Counted from the stretch's first letter, positions 1 through 13,600 are shown. The stretch: DNA of 64,000 nt from Loxodes magnus (GCA_946699065.1 CAMPDV010001201.1:62001-126000); one strand, 5' to 3'. Notes: generated from the letters alone by a model not told the origin. Numbers and translations: made by a program.

Positions 1-1019
1 AAAGTGAAGAAATAATGTCAGAAAAGAAGAAAGAGTTTCAGTTTTCAGGAGTATGCTTGAGAAGTAATAAGTATTTAGAAAAGTGAAGAAGTAAAGTAAG
101 AAAAGAAGAAAGAGTTTCATTTTTCATTAGTATGCTTGAGAAGTAATAAGTATTTAGAAAAGTGAAGAAGTAAAGTAAGAAAAGAAGAAAGAATTTCATT
201 TTTAAGGAGTATGCTTGAGAAGTAATAAGTATTTAGAAAAGTGAATAAGTAAAGTAAGAAAAGAAGAAAGAGTTTCAATTTTAAGGAGTATGCTTTGGGA
301 AGTAATAAGTATTTTTAAAAGTGAATAAGTAAAGTAAGAAAAGAAGATAGAATTTCAGTTTTCAGTAGTATGCTTGAGAAGTATTAAGTATTTAGAAAAG
401 TGAAGAAATAATGTCAGAAAAGAAGAAAGAGTTTCAGTTTTAAGGAGTATGCTTTGGGAAGTAATAAGTATTTTTAAAAGTGAATAAGTAAAGTAAGAAA
501 AGAAGATAGAATTTCAGTTTTCAGTAGTATGCTTGAGAAGTTATAAGTATTTAGAAAAGTGAAGAAGTAAAGTAAGAAAAGAAGAAAGAATTTCAGTTTT
601 AAGGAGTATGCTTGAGAAGTAATAAGTATTTAGAAAAGTGAAGAAGTAAAGTAAGAAAAGAAGATAGAATTTCAGTTTTAAGGAGTATGCTTTAAGAAGT
701 AATAAGTATTTAGAAAAGTGAAGAAATAATGTCAGAAAAGAAGAAAGAATTTCAGTTTTCAGTAGTATGCTTGAGAAGTAATAAGTATTTTTAAAAGTGA
801 AGAAGTGAAGTAAGAAAAGAAGAAGGAGTTTCAGTTAAAAGGAGTATGCTTTGAGAAGTAATAAGTATTTAGAAAAGTGAAGAAATAATGTCAGAAAAGA
901 AAAAAAAGTTTCAGTTTTAAGGAGTATGCTTTGGGAAGTAATAAGTATTTAGAAAAGTGAAGAAATAATGTCAGAAAAGAAGAAAGAATTTCAGTTTTCA
1001 GTAGTATGCTTGAGAAGTA

Positions 1020-1660
1020 ATAAGTATTTTGAAAAGTGAATAAGTAAAGTAAGAAAAGAAGAAAGAGTTTCAGTTTTAAGGAGTATGCTTTGGGAAGTAA
1101 TAAGTATTATGAAAAGTGAAGAAGTAAAGTAAGAAAAGAAGAAGGAGTTTCAGTTTTAAGGAGTATGCTTGAGAAGTAATAAGTATTTAGAAAAGTGAAG
1201 AAGTGAAGTAAGAAAAGAAGATAGAATTTCAGTTTTAAGGAGTATGCTTTGAGAAGTATTAAGTATTTAGAAAAGTGAAGAAGTGAAGTAAGAAAAGAAG
1301 AAAGAGTTTCAGTTTTCAGTAGTATGCTTGAGAAGTAATAAGTATTTTGAAAAGTGAATAAGTAAAGTAAGAAAAGAAGAAAGAGTTTCAGTTTTAAGGA
1401 GTATGCTTTGGGAAGTAATAAGTATTATGAAAAGTGAAGAAGTAAAGTAAGAAAAGAAGAAGGAGTTTCAGTTTTAAGGAGTATGCTTGAGAAGTAATAA
1501 GTATTTAGAAAAGTGAAGAAGTGAAGTAAGAAAAGAAGATAGAATTTCAGTTTTAAGGAGTATGCTTTGAGAAGTATTAAGTATTTAGAAAAGTGAAGAA
1601 GTGAAGTAAGAAAAGAAGAAAGAGTTTCAGTTTTCAGTAGTATGCTTGAGAAGTAATAAG
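1020..1660. repeat. Local 4-monomer duplication (318-bp offset)
   Basis: The rare monomer ending in AAGTATTATGAAAAG occurs at 1,101 and again at 1,419, an offset of 318 bp (two 79-bp plus two 80-bp units). The flanking monomers match in order. It is a small tandem duplication inside the array. Confidence 0.8.
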
Positions 1661-2814
1661 TATTTTTAAAAGTGAAGAAATAATGTCAGAAAAGAAGAAA
1701 GAGTTTCAGTTTTCAGTAGTTATTTCTTGAGAAGTAATAAGTATTTAGAAAAGTGAAGAAGTAAAGTAAGAAAAGAAGAAAGAATTTCAGTTTTCAGTAG
1801 TATGCTTGAGAAGTATTAAGTATTTAGAAAAGTGAAGAAGTAAAGTAAGAAAAGAAGATAGAATTTCAGTTTTAAGAAGTATGCTTTTAGAAGTATTAAG
1901 TATTTTTAAAAGTGAATAAGTAAAGTAAGAAAAGAAGATAGAATTTCAGTTTTAAGGAGTATGCTTTGGGAAGTAATAAGTATTTTGAAAAGTGAAGAAG
2001 TGAAATAGAAAAGAAGAAGGAGTTTCAGTTTTAACAGTATGCTTTGAGAAGTATTAAGTATTTAGAAAAGTGAAGAAGTAAAGTAAGAAAAGAAGATAGA
2101 ATTTCAGTTTTAAGGAGTATGCTTTGAGAAGTAATAAGTATTTAGAAAAGGGAAGAAATAATGTCAGAAAAGAAGAAAGAGTTTCAGTTTTCTGTAGTAT
2201 GCTTGAGAAGTAATAAGTATTTAGAAAAGTGAAGAAGTAAAGTAAGAAAAGAAGATAGAATTTCAGTTAAAAGGAGTATGCTTTGAGAAGTAATAAGTAT
2301 TTAGAAAAGTGAAGAAGTGAAGTAAGAAAAGAAGATAGAATTTCAGTTTTAAGGAGTATGCTTGAGAAGTAATAATTATTTTTAAAAGTGAAGAAGTGAA
2401 GTAAAGAAGAAGGAGTTTCAGTTAAAAGGAGTATGCTTTGAGAAGTAATAAGTATTTAGAAAAGTGAAGAAGTAAAGTAAGAAAAGAAGATAGAATTTCA
2501 GTTTTCAGTAGTATGCTTGAGAAGTAATAAGTATTTAGAAAAGTGAATAAGTAAAGTAAGAAAAGAAGATAGAATTTCAGTTTTAAGGAGTATGCTTTAA
2601 GAAGTATTAAGTATTTTTAAAAGTGAAGAAATAATGTCAGAAAAGAAAAAAAAGTTTCAGTTTTAAGGAGTATGCTTTAAGAAGTAATAAGTATTTAGAA
2701 AAGTGAAGAAATAATGTCAGAAAAGAAGAAAGAATTTCAGTTTTCAGTAGTATGCTTGAGAAGTAATAAGTATTTTGAAAAGTGAATAAGTAAAGTAAGA
2801 AAAGAAGATAGAAT

Positions 2815-3235
2815 TTCAGTTTTAAGAATATGCTTTGGGAAGTAATAAGTATTTTTAAAAGTGAAGAAGTGAAGTAAGAAAAGAAGATAGAATTTCAGTT
2901 TTAAGGAGTATGCTTTGGGAAGTAATAAGTATTTAGAAAAGTGAAGAAGTAAAGTAAGAAAAGAAGAAAGAGTTTCAGTTTTCAGTAGTATGCTTGAGAA
3001 GTAATAAGTATTTAGAAAAGTGAAGAAGTGAAGTAAGAAAAGAAGATAGAATTTCAGTTTTAAGAATATGCTTTGGGAAGTAATAAGTATTTTTAAAAGT
3101 GAAGAAGTGAAGTAAGAAAAGAAGATAGAATTTCAGTTTTAAGGAGTATGCTTTGGGAAGTAATAAGTATTTAGAAAAGTGAAGAAGTAAAGTAAGAAAA
3201 GAAGAAAGAGTTTCAGTTTTCAGTAGTATGCTTGA
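2815..3235. repeat. Local 3-monomer duplication (about 238-bp offset)
   Basis: The shortened variant TTTTAAGAATATGC followed by CTTTGGG appears at about 2,820 and again 238 bp later at about 3,058. The following monomers match. A 106-codon open frame on the minus strand lies across this block, but it is satellite read in antisense and is not called as a gene. Confidence 0.75.
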
Positions 3236-4789
3236 GAAGTAATAAGTATTTAGAAAAGTGAAGAAGTAAAGTAAGAAAAGAAGAAAGAATTTCATTTTTA
3301 AGGAGTATGCTTGAGAAGTAATAAGTATTTAGAAAAGTGAAGAAGTGAAGTAAGAAAAGAAGATAGAATTTCAGTTTTAAGGAGTATGCTTTGAGAAGTA
3401 ATAAGTATTTTTAAAAGTGAAGAAGTAAAGTAAGAAAAGAAGATAGAAGTTTCAGTTTTAAGGAGTATGCTTTGAGAAGTTATAAGTATTTTGAAAAGTG
3501 AATAAGTAAAGTAAGAAAAGAAGAAAGAGTTTCAGTTTTCAGTAGTATGCTTTGGGAAGTATTAAGTATTTAGAAAAGTGAAGAAGTGAAGTAAGAAAAG
3601 AAGAAAGAGTTTTAGTTTTAAGTAGTATGCTTTGGGAAGTAATAAGTATTTTGAAAAGTGAAGAAGTGAAGTAAGAAAAGAAGATAGAATTTCAGTTTTA
3701 AGGAGTATGCTTTGAGAAGTATTAAGCATTTAGAAAAGGGAAGAAATAATGTCAGAAAAGAAGAAAGAATTTCAGTTTTCAGTAGTATGCTTGAGAAGTA
3801 ATAAGTATTTTGAAAAGTGAATAAGTAAAGTAAGAAAAGAAGATAGAATTTCAGTTTTAAGGAGTATGCTTTGAGAAGTAATAAGTATTTAGAAAAGTGA
3901 AGAAGTAAAGTAAGAAAAGAAGATAGAATTTCAGTTTTAAGGAGTATGCTTTGGGAAGTAATAAGTATTTAGAAAAGTGAAGAAATAATGTCAGAAAAGA
4001 AGAAAGAGTTTCAGTTTTCAGTAGTATGCTTGAGAAGTAATAAGTATTTAGAAAAGTGAAGAAGTAAAGTAAGAAAAGAAGAAAGAGTTTCAGTTTTCAG
4101 TAGTATGCTTGAGAAGTAATAAGTATTTAGAAAAGTGAAGAAGTAAAGTAAGAAAAGAAGAAAGAATTTTAGTTTCAAGGAGTATGCTTTGAGAAGTAAT
4201 AAGTATTTTTAAAAGTGAATAAGTAAAGTAAGAAAAGAAGATAGAATTTCAGTTTTAAGGAGTATGCTTTGGGAAGTAATAAGTATTTTTAAAAGTGAAT
4301 AAGTAAAGTAAGAAAAGAAGATAGAATTTCAGTTTTAAGGAGTATGCTTTGGGAAGTAATAAGTATTTTTAAAAGTGAATAAGTAAAGTAAGAAAAGAAG
4401 AAAGAATTTTAGTTTTAAGGAGTATGCTTTGAGAAGTATTAAGTATTTTTAAAAGTGAATAAGTAAAGTAAGAAAAGAAGAAAGAATTTTAGTTTCAAGG
4501 AGTATGCTTTGAGAAGTAATAAGTATTTTTAAAAGTGAATAAGTAAAGTAAGAAAAGAAGAAAGAATTTAAGTTTTGAGTAGTATGCTTTAAGAAGTATT
4601 AAGTATTTAGAAAAGTGAAGAAGTGAAGTAAGAAAAGAAGATAGAGTTTCAGTTTTAAGGAGTATGCTTTGGGAAGTAATAAGTATTTTTAAAAGTGAAG
4701 AAATAATGTCAGAAAAGAAAAAAAAGTTTCAGTTTTCAGTAGTATGCTTTGAGAAGTAATAAGTATTTAGAAAAGTGAATAAGTAAAGT

Positions 4790-5530
4790 AAGAAAAGAAG
4801 ATAGAATTTCAGTTTTAAGGAGTATGCTTTGAGAAGTATTAAGTATTTAGAAAAGGGAAGAAATAATGTCAGAAAAGAAGAAAGAATTTCAGTTTTCAGT
4901 AGTATGCTTGAGAAGTAATAAGTATTTTGAAAAGTGAATAATTAAAGTAATAAAAGAAGATAGAATTTCAGTTTTAAGGAGTATGCTTTGAGAAGTAATA
5001 AGTATTTAGAAAAGTGAAGAAGTAAAGTAAGAAAAGAAGATAGAATTTCAGTTTTAAGGAGTATGCTTTGGGAAGTAATAAGTATTTTGAAAAGTGAAGA
5101 AATAATGTCAGAAAAGAAGAAAGAGTTTTAGTTTTAAGTAGTATGCTTTAAGAAGTATTAAGTATTTTGAAAAGTGAAGAAGTAAAGTAAGAAAAGAAGA
5201 TAGAATTTCAGTTTTAAGGAGTATGCTTTGAGAAGTATTAAGTATTTAGAAAAGGGAAGAAATAATGTCAGAAAAGAAGAAAGAATTTCAGTTTTCAGTA
5301 GTATGCTTGAGAAGTAATAAGTATTTTGAAAAGTGAATAATTAAAGTAATAAAAGAAGATAGAATTTCAGTTTTAAGGAGTATGCTTTGAGAAGTAATAA
5401 GTATTTAGAAAAGTGAAGAAGTAAAGTAAGAAAAGAAGATAGAATTTCAGTTTTAAGGAGTATGCTTTGGGAAGTAATAAGTATTTTGAAAAGTGAAGAA
5501 ATAATGTCAGAAAAGAAGAAAGAGTTTCAG
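4790..5530. repeat. Local 5-monomer duplication (399-bp offset)
   Basis: The unusual word GAATAATTAAAGTAATAAAAG occurs only around 4,936 and 5,335, an offset of 399 bp. The preceding AAAAGGGAAGAAATAATG monomer and the following monomers match. Copies diverge at about 5,130 and 5,530, where the next subtype differs (TTTTAGTTTTAAGTAG against TTTCAGTTTTCAGTAG). Confidence 0.8.
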
Positions 5531-5759
5531 TTTTCAGTAGTATGCTTGAGAAGTAATAAGTATTTAGAAAAGTGAAGAAGTAAAGTAAGAAAAGAAGAAA
5601 GAGTTTCAGTTTTCAGTAGTATGCTTGAGAAGTAATAAGTATTTAGAAAAGTGAAGAAGTAAAGTAAGAAAAGAAGAAAGAATTTTAGTTTTAAGGAGTA
5701 TGCTTTGAGAAGTATTAAGTATTTTTAAAAGTGAATAAGTAAAGTAAGAAAAGAAGATA

Positions 5760-6340
5760 GAGTTTCAGTTTTAAGGAGTATGCTTTGGGAAGTAATAAGT
5801 ATTTAGAAAAGTGAATAAGTAAAGTAAGAAAAGAAGAAAGAGTTTCAGTTTTCAGTAGTATGCTTGAGAAGTAATAAGTATTTAGAAAAGTGAATAAGTA
5901 AAGTAAGAAAAGAAGAAAGAATTTTAGTTTTGAGTAGTATGCTTTAAGAAGTATTAAGTATTTAGAAAAGTGAATAAGTAAAGTAAGAAAAGAAGATAGA
6001 ATTTCAGTTTTCAGTAGTATGCTTGAGAAGTAATAAGTATTTAGAAAAGTGAAGAAGTAAAGTAAGAAAAGAAGATAGAGTTTCAGTTTTAAGGAGTATG
6101 CTTTGGGAAGTAATAAGTATTTTTAAAAGTGAATAAGTAAAGTAAGAAAAGAAGAAAGAGTTTCAGTTTTCAGTAGTATGCTTGAGAAGTAATAAGTATT
6201 TAGAAAAGTGAATAAGTAAAGTAAGAAAAGAAGAAAGAATTTTAGTTTTGAGTAGTATGCTTTAAGAAGTATTAAGTATTTAGAAAAGTGAATAAGTAAA
6301 GTAAGAAAAGAAGATAGAATTTCAGTTTTAAGGAGTATGC
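5760..6340. repeat. Second local 4-monomer duplication (318-bp offset)
   Basis: The variant TTTTGAGTAGTATGCTTTAAG is found at about 5,931 and again 318 bp downstream at about 6,249. The preceding CTTTGGG and CTTGAG monomers match in order. The offset equals that of the duplication near 1.0-1.7 kb, so exchange by four monomers has occurred more than once. Confidence 0.75.
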
Positions 6341-6559
6341 TTTAAGAAGTATTAAGTATTTTTAAAAGTGAAGAAGTAAAGTAAGAAAAGAAGATAGAAT
6401 TTCAGTTTTAAGGAGTATGCTTTGAGAAGTAATAAGTAATTAAAAAAGGGAAGAAGTGAAGTAAGAAAAGAAGAAAGAATTTCAGTTTTCAGTAGTATGC
6501 TTGAGAAGTAATAAGTATTTTGAAAAGTGAATAAGTAAAGTAAGAAAAGAAGAAAGAGT

Positions 6560-9500
6560 TTCAGTTTTAAGTAGTATGCTTTAAGAAGTATTAAGTATTT
6601 AGAAAAGTGAAGAAGTGAAGTAAGAAAAGAAGAAGGAGTTTCAGTTTTAAGTAGTATGCTTTGAGAAGTTATAAGTATTTTGAAAAGTGAATAAGTGAAG
6701 TAAGAAAAGAAGAAGAATTTTAGTTTTAAGGAGTATGCTTTAAAAAGTAATAAGTATTTAGAAAAGTGAAGAAGTGAAGTAAGAAAAGAAGATAGAATTT
6801 CAGTTTTAAGGAGTATGCTTTGGGAAGTAATAAGTATTTTGAAAAGTGAAGAAGTGAAGTAAGAAAAGAAGAAAGAGTTTCAGTTTTCAGTAGTATGCTT
6901 GAGAAGTAATAAGTATTTAGAAAAGTGAATAAGTAAAGTAAGAAAAGAAGAAAGAATTTTAGTTTTGAGTAGTATGCTTTAAGAAGTATTAAGTATTTAG
7001 AAAAGTGAAGAAGTGAAGTAAGAAAAGAAGATAGAATTTCAGTTTTAAGGAGTATGCTTTGGGAAGTATTAAGTATTTTTAAAAGTGAATAAGTAAAGTA
7101 AGAAAAGAAGATAGAATTTCAGTTTTCAGTAGTATGCTTGAGAAGTAATAAATATTTAGAAAAGTGAAGAAGTAAAGTAAGAAAAGAAGATAGAATTTCA
7201 GTTTTAAGGAGTATGCTTTGAGAAGAAATAAGTATTTTGAAAAGTGAAGAAGTAAAGTAAGAAAAGAAGATAGAATTTCAGTTTTAAGGAGTATGCTTTG
7301 GGAAGTAATAAGTATTTTGAAAAGTGAAGAAATAATGTCAGAAAAGAAGAAAGAGTTTCAGTTTTAAGGAGTATGCTTGAGAAGTAATAAGTATTTTGAA
7401 AAGTGAAGAAGTGAAATAGAAAAGAAGAAAGAATTTCAGTTTTAAGTAGTATGCTTTGAGAAGTATTAAGTATTTAGAAAAGTGAAGAAGTGAAGTAAGA
7501 AAAGAAGAAAGAGTTTCAGTTTTCAGTAGTATGCTTGAGAAGTAATAAGTATTTAGAAAAGTGAATAAGTAAAGTAAGAAAAGAAGAAAGAGTTTCAGTT
7601 TTCAGTAGTATGCTTGAGAAGTAATAAGTATTTAGAAAAGTGAAGAAGTAAAGTAATAAAAGAAGATAGAATTTCAGTTTTAAAGAGTATGCTTTGAGAA
7701 GTAATAAGTATTTAGAAAAGTGAATAAGTAAAGTAAGAAAAGAAGATAGAATTTCAGTTTTAAGGAGTATGCTTTGAGATGTAATAAGTATTTAGAAAAG
7801 TGAATAAGTAAAGTAAGAAAAGAAGAAAGAATTTTAGTTTTGAGTAGTATGCTTTAAGAAGTATTAAGTATTTAGAAAAGTGAAGAAGTGAAGTAAGAAA
7901 AGAAGATAGAATTTCAGTTTTCAGTAGTATGCTTGAGAAGTAATAAGTATTTAGAAAAGTGAAGAAGTAAAGTAAGAAAAGAAGATAGAATTTCAGTTTT
8001 AAGGAGTATGCTTTGAGAAGAAATAAGTATTTTGAAAAGTGAAGAAGTAAAGTAAGAAAAGAAGATAGAATTTCAGTTTTAAGGAGTATGCTTTGGGAAG
8101 TAATAAGTATTTAGAAAAGTGAAGAAATAATGTCAGAAAAGAAGAAAGAGTTTCAGTTTTAAGGAGTATGCTTGAGAAGTAATAAGTATTTTGAAAAGTG
8201 AAGAAGTGAAATAGAAAAGAAGAAAGAATTTCAGTTTTAAGTAGTATGCTTTGAGAAGTATTAAGTATTTAGAAAAGTGAAGAAGTGAAGTAAGAAAAGA
8301 AGAAAGAGTTTCAGTTTTCAGTAGTATGCTTGAGAAGTAATAAGTATTTAGAAAAGTGAATAAGTAAAGTAAGAAAAGAAGAAAGAGTTTCAGTTTTCAG
8401 TAGTATGCTTGAGAAGTAATAAGTATTTAGAAAAGTGAAGAAGTAAAGTAAGAAAAGAAGAAAGAATTTTAGTTTTAAGGAGTATGCTTTGAGAAGTAAT
8501 AAGTATTTTTAAAAGTGAATAAGTAAAGTAAGAAAAGAAGATAGAATTTCAGTTTTAAGGAGTATGCTTTGGGAAGTAATAAGTATTTTTAAAAGTGAAT
8601 AAGTAAAGTAAGAAAAGAAGAAAGAATTTTAGTTTTAAGGAGTATGCTTTGAGAAGTATTAAGTATTTTTAAAAGTGAAGAAGTGAAGTAAGAAAAGAAG
8701 ATAGAATTTCAGTTTTAAGGAGTATGCTTTGGGAAGTATTAAGTATTTTTAAAAGTGAATAAGTAAAGTAAGAAAAGAAGATAGAATTTCAGTTTTCAGT
8801 AGTATGCTTGAGAAGTAATAAGTATTTAGAAAAGTGAATAAGTAGAGTAATAAAAGAAGATAGAATTTCAGTTTTAAGTAGTATGCTTTGAGAAGTATTA
8901 AGTATTTAGAAAAGTGAAGAAGTGAAGTAAGAAAAGAAGAAAGAGTTTCAGTTTTCAGTAGTATGCTTGAGAAGTAATAAGTATTTAGAAAAGTGAATAA
9001 GTAAAGTAAGAAAAGAAGAAAGAGTTTCAGTTTTCAGTAGTATGCTTGAGAAGTAATAAGTATTTAGAAAAGTGAATAAGTAAAGTAAGAAAAGAAGAAA
9101 GAATTTCAGTTTTAAAGAGTATGCTTTGAGAAGTAATAAGTATTTTGAAAAGTGAAGAAGTGAAGTAAGAAAAGAAGAAAGAGTTTCAGTTTTCAGTAGT
9201 ATGCTTGAGAAGTAATAAGTATTTAGAAAAGTGAATAAGTAAAGTAAGAAAAGAAAAAAGAGTTTCAGTTTTAAGTAGTATGCTTTAAGAAGTATTAAGT
9301 ATTTAGAAAAGTGAAGAAGTGAAGTAAGAAAAGAAGAAGGAGTTTCAGTTTTAAGTAGTATGCTTTGAGAAGTTATAAGTATTTTGAAAAGTGAATAAGT
9401 GAAGTAAGAAAAGAAGAAGAATTTTAGTTTTAAGGAGTATGCTTTAAAAAGTAATAAGTATTTAGAAAAGTGAAGAAGTGAAGTAAGAAAAGAAGATAGA

Positions 9501-10621
9501 ATTTCAGTTTTAAGGAGTATGCTTTGGGAAGTAATAAGTATTTTGAAAAGTGAAGAAGTGAAGTAAGAAAAGAAGAAAGAGTTTCAGTTTTCAGTAGTAT
9601 GCTTGAGAAGTAATAAGTATTTAGAAAAGTGAATAAGTAAAGTAAGAAAAGAAGAAAGAATTTTAGTTTTGAGTAGTATGCTTTAAGAAGTATTAAGTAT
9701 TTAGAAAAGTGAAGAAGTGAAGTAAGAAAAGAAGATAGAATTTCAGTTTTAAGGAGTATGCTTTGGGAAGTATTAAGTATTTTTAAAAGTGAATAAGTAA
9801 AGTAAGAAAAGAAGATAGAATTTCAGTTTTCAGTAGTATGCTTGAGAAGTAATAAATATTTAGAAAAGTGAAGAAGTAAAGTAAGAAAAGAAGATAGAAT
9901 TTCAGTTTTAAGGAGTATGCTTTGAGAAGAAATAAGTATTTTGAAAAGTGAAGAAGTAAAGTAAGAAAAGAAGATAGAATTTCAGTTTTAAGGAGTATGC
10001 TTTGGGAAGTAATAAGTATTTTGAAAAGTGAAGAAATAATGTCAGAAAAGAAGAAAGAGTTTCAGTTTTAAGGAGTATGCTTGAGAAGTAATAAGTATTT
10101 TGAAAAGTGAAGAAGTGAAATAGAAAAGAAGAAAGAATTTCAGTTTTAAGTAGTATGCTTTGAGAAGTATTAAGTATTTAGAAAAGTGAAGAAGTGAAGT
10201 AAGAAAAGAAGAAAGAGTTTCAGTTTTCAGTAGTATGCTTGAGAAGTAATAAGTATTTAGAAAAGTGAATAAGTAAAGTAAGAAAAGAAGAAAGAGTTTC
10301 AGTTTTCAGTAGTATGCTTGAGAAGTAATAAGTATTTAGAAAAGTGAATAAGTAGAGTAATAAAAGAAGATAGAATTTCAGTTTTAAAGAGTATGCTTTG
10401 AGAAGTAATAAGTATTTAGAAAAGTGAATAAGTAAAGTAAGAAAAGAAGATAGAATTTCAGTTTTAAGGAGTATGCTTTGAGATGTAATAAGTATTTAGA
10501 AAAGTGAATAAGTAAAGTAAGAAAAGAAGAAAGAATTTTAGTTTTGAGTAGTATGCTTTAAGAAGTATTAAGTATTTAGAAAAGTGAAGAAGTGAAGTAA
10601 GAAAAGAAGATAGAATTTCAT
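6560..10621. repeat. Block of about 1.36 kb duplicated at 2,704-bp offset
   Basis: Four rare markers recur with the same 2,704-bp offset: AGAAGAATTTTAG (6,711 and 9,415), AGAAGAAATAAGTATTTTG (7,221 and 9,925), TTTTAAAGAG (7,678 and 10,382) and GAGATGTAATAAG (7,777 and 10,481). The matching copies are about 6,560-7,917 and 9,264-10,621. They diverge where one continues with TTTTCAGTAG and the other with TTTTTAAGTAG. The same block also occurs near 26.6-28.0 kb. Confidence 0.85.
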
Positions 10622-13600
10622 TTTTAAGTAGTATGCTTTGAGAAGTATTAAGTATTTAGAAAAGTGAATAAGTAAAGTAAGAAAAGAAGAAAGAATTTTA
10701 GTTTTGAGTAGTATGCTTTAAGAAGTATTAAGTATTTAGAAAAGTGAAGAAGTGAAGTAAGAAAAGAAGATAGAATTTCAGTTTTAAGGAGTATGCTTTG
10801 GGAAGTATTAAGTATTTTTAAAAGTGAATAAGTAAAGTAAGAAAAGAAGATAGAATTTCAGTTTTCAGTAGTATGCTTGAGAAGTAATAAATATTTAGAA
10901 AAGTGAAGAAGTAAAGTAAGAAAAGAAGATAGAATTTCAGTTTTAAGGAGTATGCTTTGAGAAGAAATAAGTATTTTGAAAAGTGAAGAAGTAAAGTAAG
11001 AAAAGAAGATAGAATTTCAGTTTTAAGGAGTATGCTTTGGGAAGTAATAAGTATTTTGAAAAGTGAAGAAATAATGTCAGAAAAGAAGAAAGAGTTTCAG
11101 TTTTAAGTAGTATGCTTGAGAAGTAATAAGTATTTTGAAAAGTGAAGAAGTGAAATAGAAAAGAAGAAAGAATTTCAGTTTTAAGTAGTATGCTTTGAGA
11201 AGTATTAAGTATTTAGAAAAGTGAAGAAGTGAAGTAAGAAAAGAAGAAAGAGTTTCAGTTTTCAGTAGTATGCTTGAGAAGTAATAAGTATTTTGAAAAG
11301 TGAAGAAGTGAAATAGAAAAGAAGAAAGAATTTCAGTTTTAAGTAGTATGCTTTGAGAAGTATTAAGTATTTAGAAAAGTGAAGAAGTGAAGTAAGAAAA
11401 GAAGAAAGAGTTTCAGTTTTCAGTAGTATGCTTGAGAAGTAATAAGTATTTAGAAAAGTGAATAAGTAAAGTAAGAAAAGAAGAAAGAGTTTCAGTTTTC
11501 AGTAGTATGCTTGAGAAGTAATAAGTATTTAGAAAAGTGAATAAGTAGAGTAATAAAAGAAGATAGAATTTCAGTTTTAAGAATATGCTTTGAGAAGTAA
11601 TAAGTATTTAGAAAAGTGAATAAGTAAAGTAAGAAAAGAAGATAGAATTTCAGTTTTAAGGAGTATGCTTTGAGATGTAATAAGTATTTAGAAAAGTGAA
11701 TAAGTAAAGTAATAAAAGAAGAAAGAATTTTAGTTTTGAGTAGTATGCTTTAAGAAGTATTAAGTATTTAGAAAAGTGAAGAAGTGAAGTAAGAAAAGAA
11801 GATAGAATTTCAGTTTTAAGGAGTATGCTTTGGGAAGTATTAAGTATTTTTAAAAGTGAATAAGTAAAGTAAGAAAAGAAGATAGAATTTCAGTTTTCAG
11901 TAGTATGCTTGAGAAGTAATAAGTATTTAGAAAAGTGAATAAGTAGAGTAATAAAAGAAGATAGAATTTCAGTTTTAAGTAGTATGCTTTGAGAATTATT
12001 AAGTATTTAGAAAAGTGAAGAAGTGAAGTAAGAAAAGAAGAAAGAGTTTCAGTTTTCAGTAGTATGCTTGAGAAGTAATAAGTATTTAGAAAAGTGAATA
12101 AGTAAAGTAAGAAAAGAAGAAAGAGTTTCAGTTTTCAGTAGTATGCTTGAGAAGTAATAAGTATTTAGAAAAGTGAATAAGTAAAGTAAGAAAAGAAGAA
12201 AGAATTTCAGTTTTAAAGAGTATGCTTTGAGAAGTAATAAGTATTTTGAAAAGTGAAGAAGTGAAGTAAGAAAAGAAGAAAGAGTTTCAGTTTTCAGTAG
12301 TATGCTTGAGAAGTAATAAGTATTTAGAAAAGTGAAGAAGTGAAGTAAGAAAAGAAGATAGAATTTCAGTTTTAAGGAGTATGCTTTGAGAAGTAATAAG
12401 TATTTTTAAAAGTGAAGAAGTAAAGTAAGAAAAGAAAAAAGAGTTTCAGTTTTAAGTAGTATGCTTTAAGAAGTAATAAGTATTTAGAAAAGTGAAGAAG
12501 TGAAGTAAGAAAAGAAGATAGAATTTCAGTTTTAAGGAGTATGCTTTGAGAAGTAATAAGTATTTTTAAAAGTGAAGAAGTGAAGTAAGAAAAGAAGATA
12601 GAATTTCAGTTTTAAGAATATGCTTTGGGAAGTAATAAGTATTTTTAAAAGTGAAGAAGTAAAGTAAGAAAAGAATATAGAATTTCAGTTTTAAGGAGTA
12701 TGCTTTGGGAAGTAATAAGTATTTAGAAAAGTGAATAAGTAAAGTAAGAAAAGAAGAAAGAGTTTCAGTTTTCAGTAGTATGCTTGAGAAGTAATAAGTA
12801 TTTAGAAAAGTGAAGAAATAATGTCAGAAAAGAAAAAAGAGTTTCAGTTTTAAGTAGTATGCTTTAAGAAGTAATAAGTATTTAGAAAAGTGAAGAAGTG
12901 AAGTAAGAAAAGAAGATAGAATTTCATTTTTAAGGAGTATGCTTTTAGAAGTATTAAGTATTTTTAAAAGTGAATAAGTAAAGTAAGAAAAGAAGATAGA
13001 ATTTCAGTTTTAAGGAGTATGCTTTGGGAAGTAATAAGTATTTTGAAAAGTGAATAAGTAAAGTAAGAAAAGAAGATAGAATTTCAGTTTTAAGGAGTAT
13101 GCTTTGGGAAGTAATAAGTATTTAGAAAAGTGAATAAGTAAAGTAAGAAAAGAAGAAAGAATTTTAGTTTCAAGGAGTATGCTTTGAGAAGTAATAAGTA
13201 TTTTTAAAAGTGAAGAAATAATGTCAGAAAAGAAGAAAGAGTTTCAGTTTTAAGGAGTATGCTTGAGAAGTAATAAGTATTTTTAAAAGTGAAGAAGTAA
13301 AGTAAGAAAAGAAGAAAGAATTTCAGTTTTCAGTAGTATGCTTGAGAAGTATTAAGTATTTAGAAAAGTGAATAAGTAGAGTAATAAAAGAAGATAGAAT
13401 TTCAGTTTTAAGGAGTATGCTTTGGGAAGTAATAAGTATTTTGAAAAGTGAATAAGTAAAGTAAGAAAAGAAGATAGAATTTCAGTTTTAAGGAGTATGC
13501 TTTGGGAAGTAATAAGTATTTAGAAAAGTGAATAAGTAAAGTAAGAAAAGAAGAAAGAATTTTAGTTTCAAGGAGTATGCTTTGAGAAGTAATAAGTATT
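8000..13600. repeat. Multi-kb block, left copy, repeated about 17.34 kb downstream
   Basis: Rare markers in this block recur at a nearly constant offset: 8,016 to 25,356 (17,340), 9,925 to 27,266 (17,341) and 11,937 to 29,281 (17,344). The offset at 12,923 to 30,187 is 17,264, one monomer less. Sequence at 8,461-8,640 is the same, position for position, as 25,801-25,980. The match breaks for a stretch after 8,700, where the downstream copy resembles 6.0-7.9 kb instead (offset 20,045), then resumes near 9.2 kb. The block is therefore a mosaic, not a single clean duplication. Confidence 0.8.

Noticed and set aside
2975-3295. 106-codon open frame on the minus strand, rich in Phe, Leu and Tyr, made of two similar halves of about 53 residues
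   Set aside because: It is the antisense of four satellite monomers. A 79-bp plus an 80-bp monomer equals 159 bp, or 53 codons, so the frame survives by chance for two dimers. Other stretches of the same array are closed by stops, and there is no sign of a promoter or domain.
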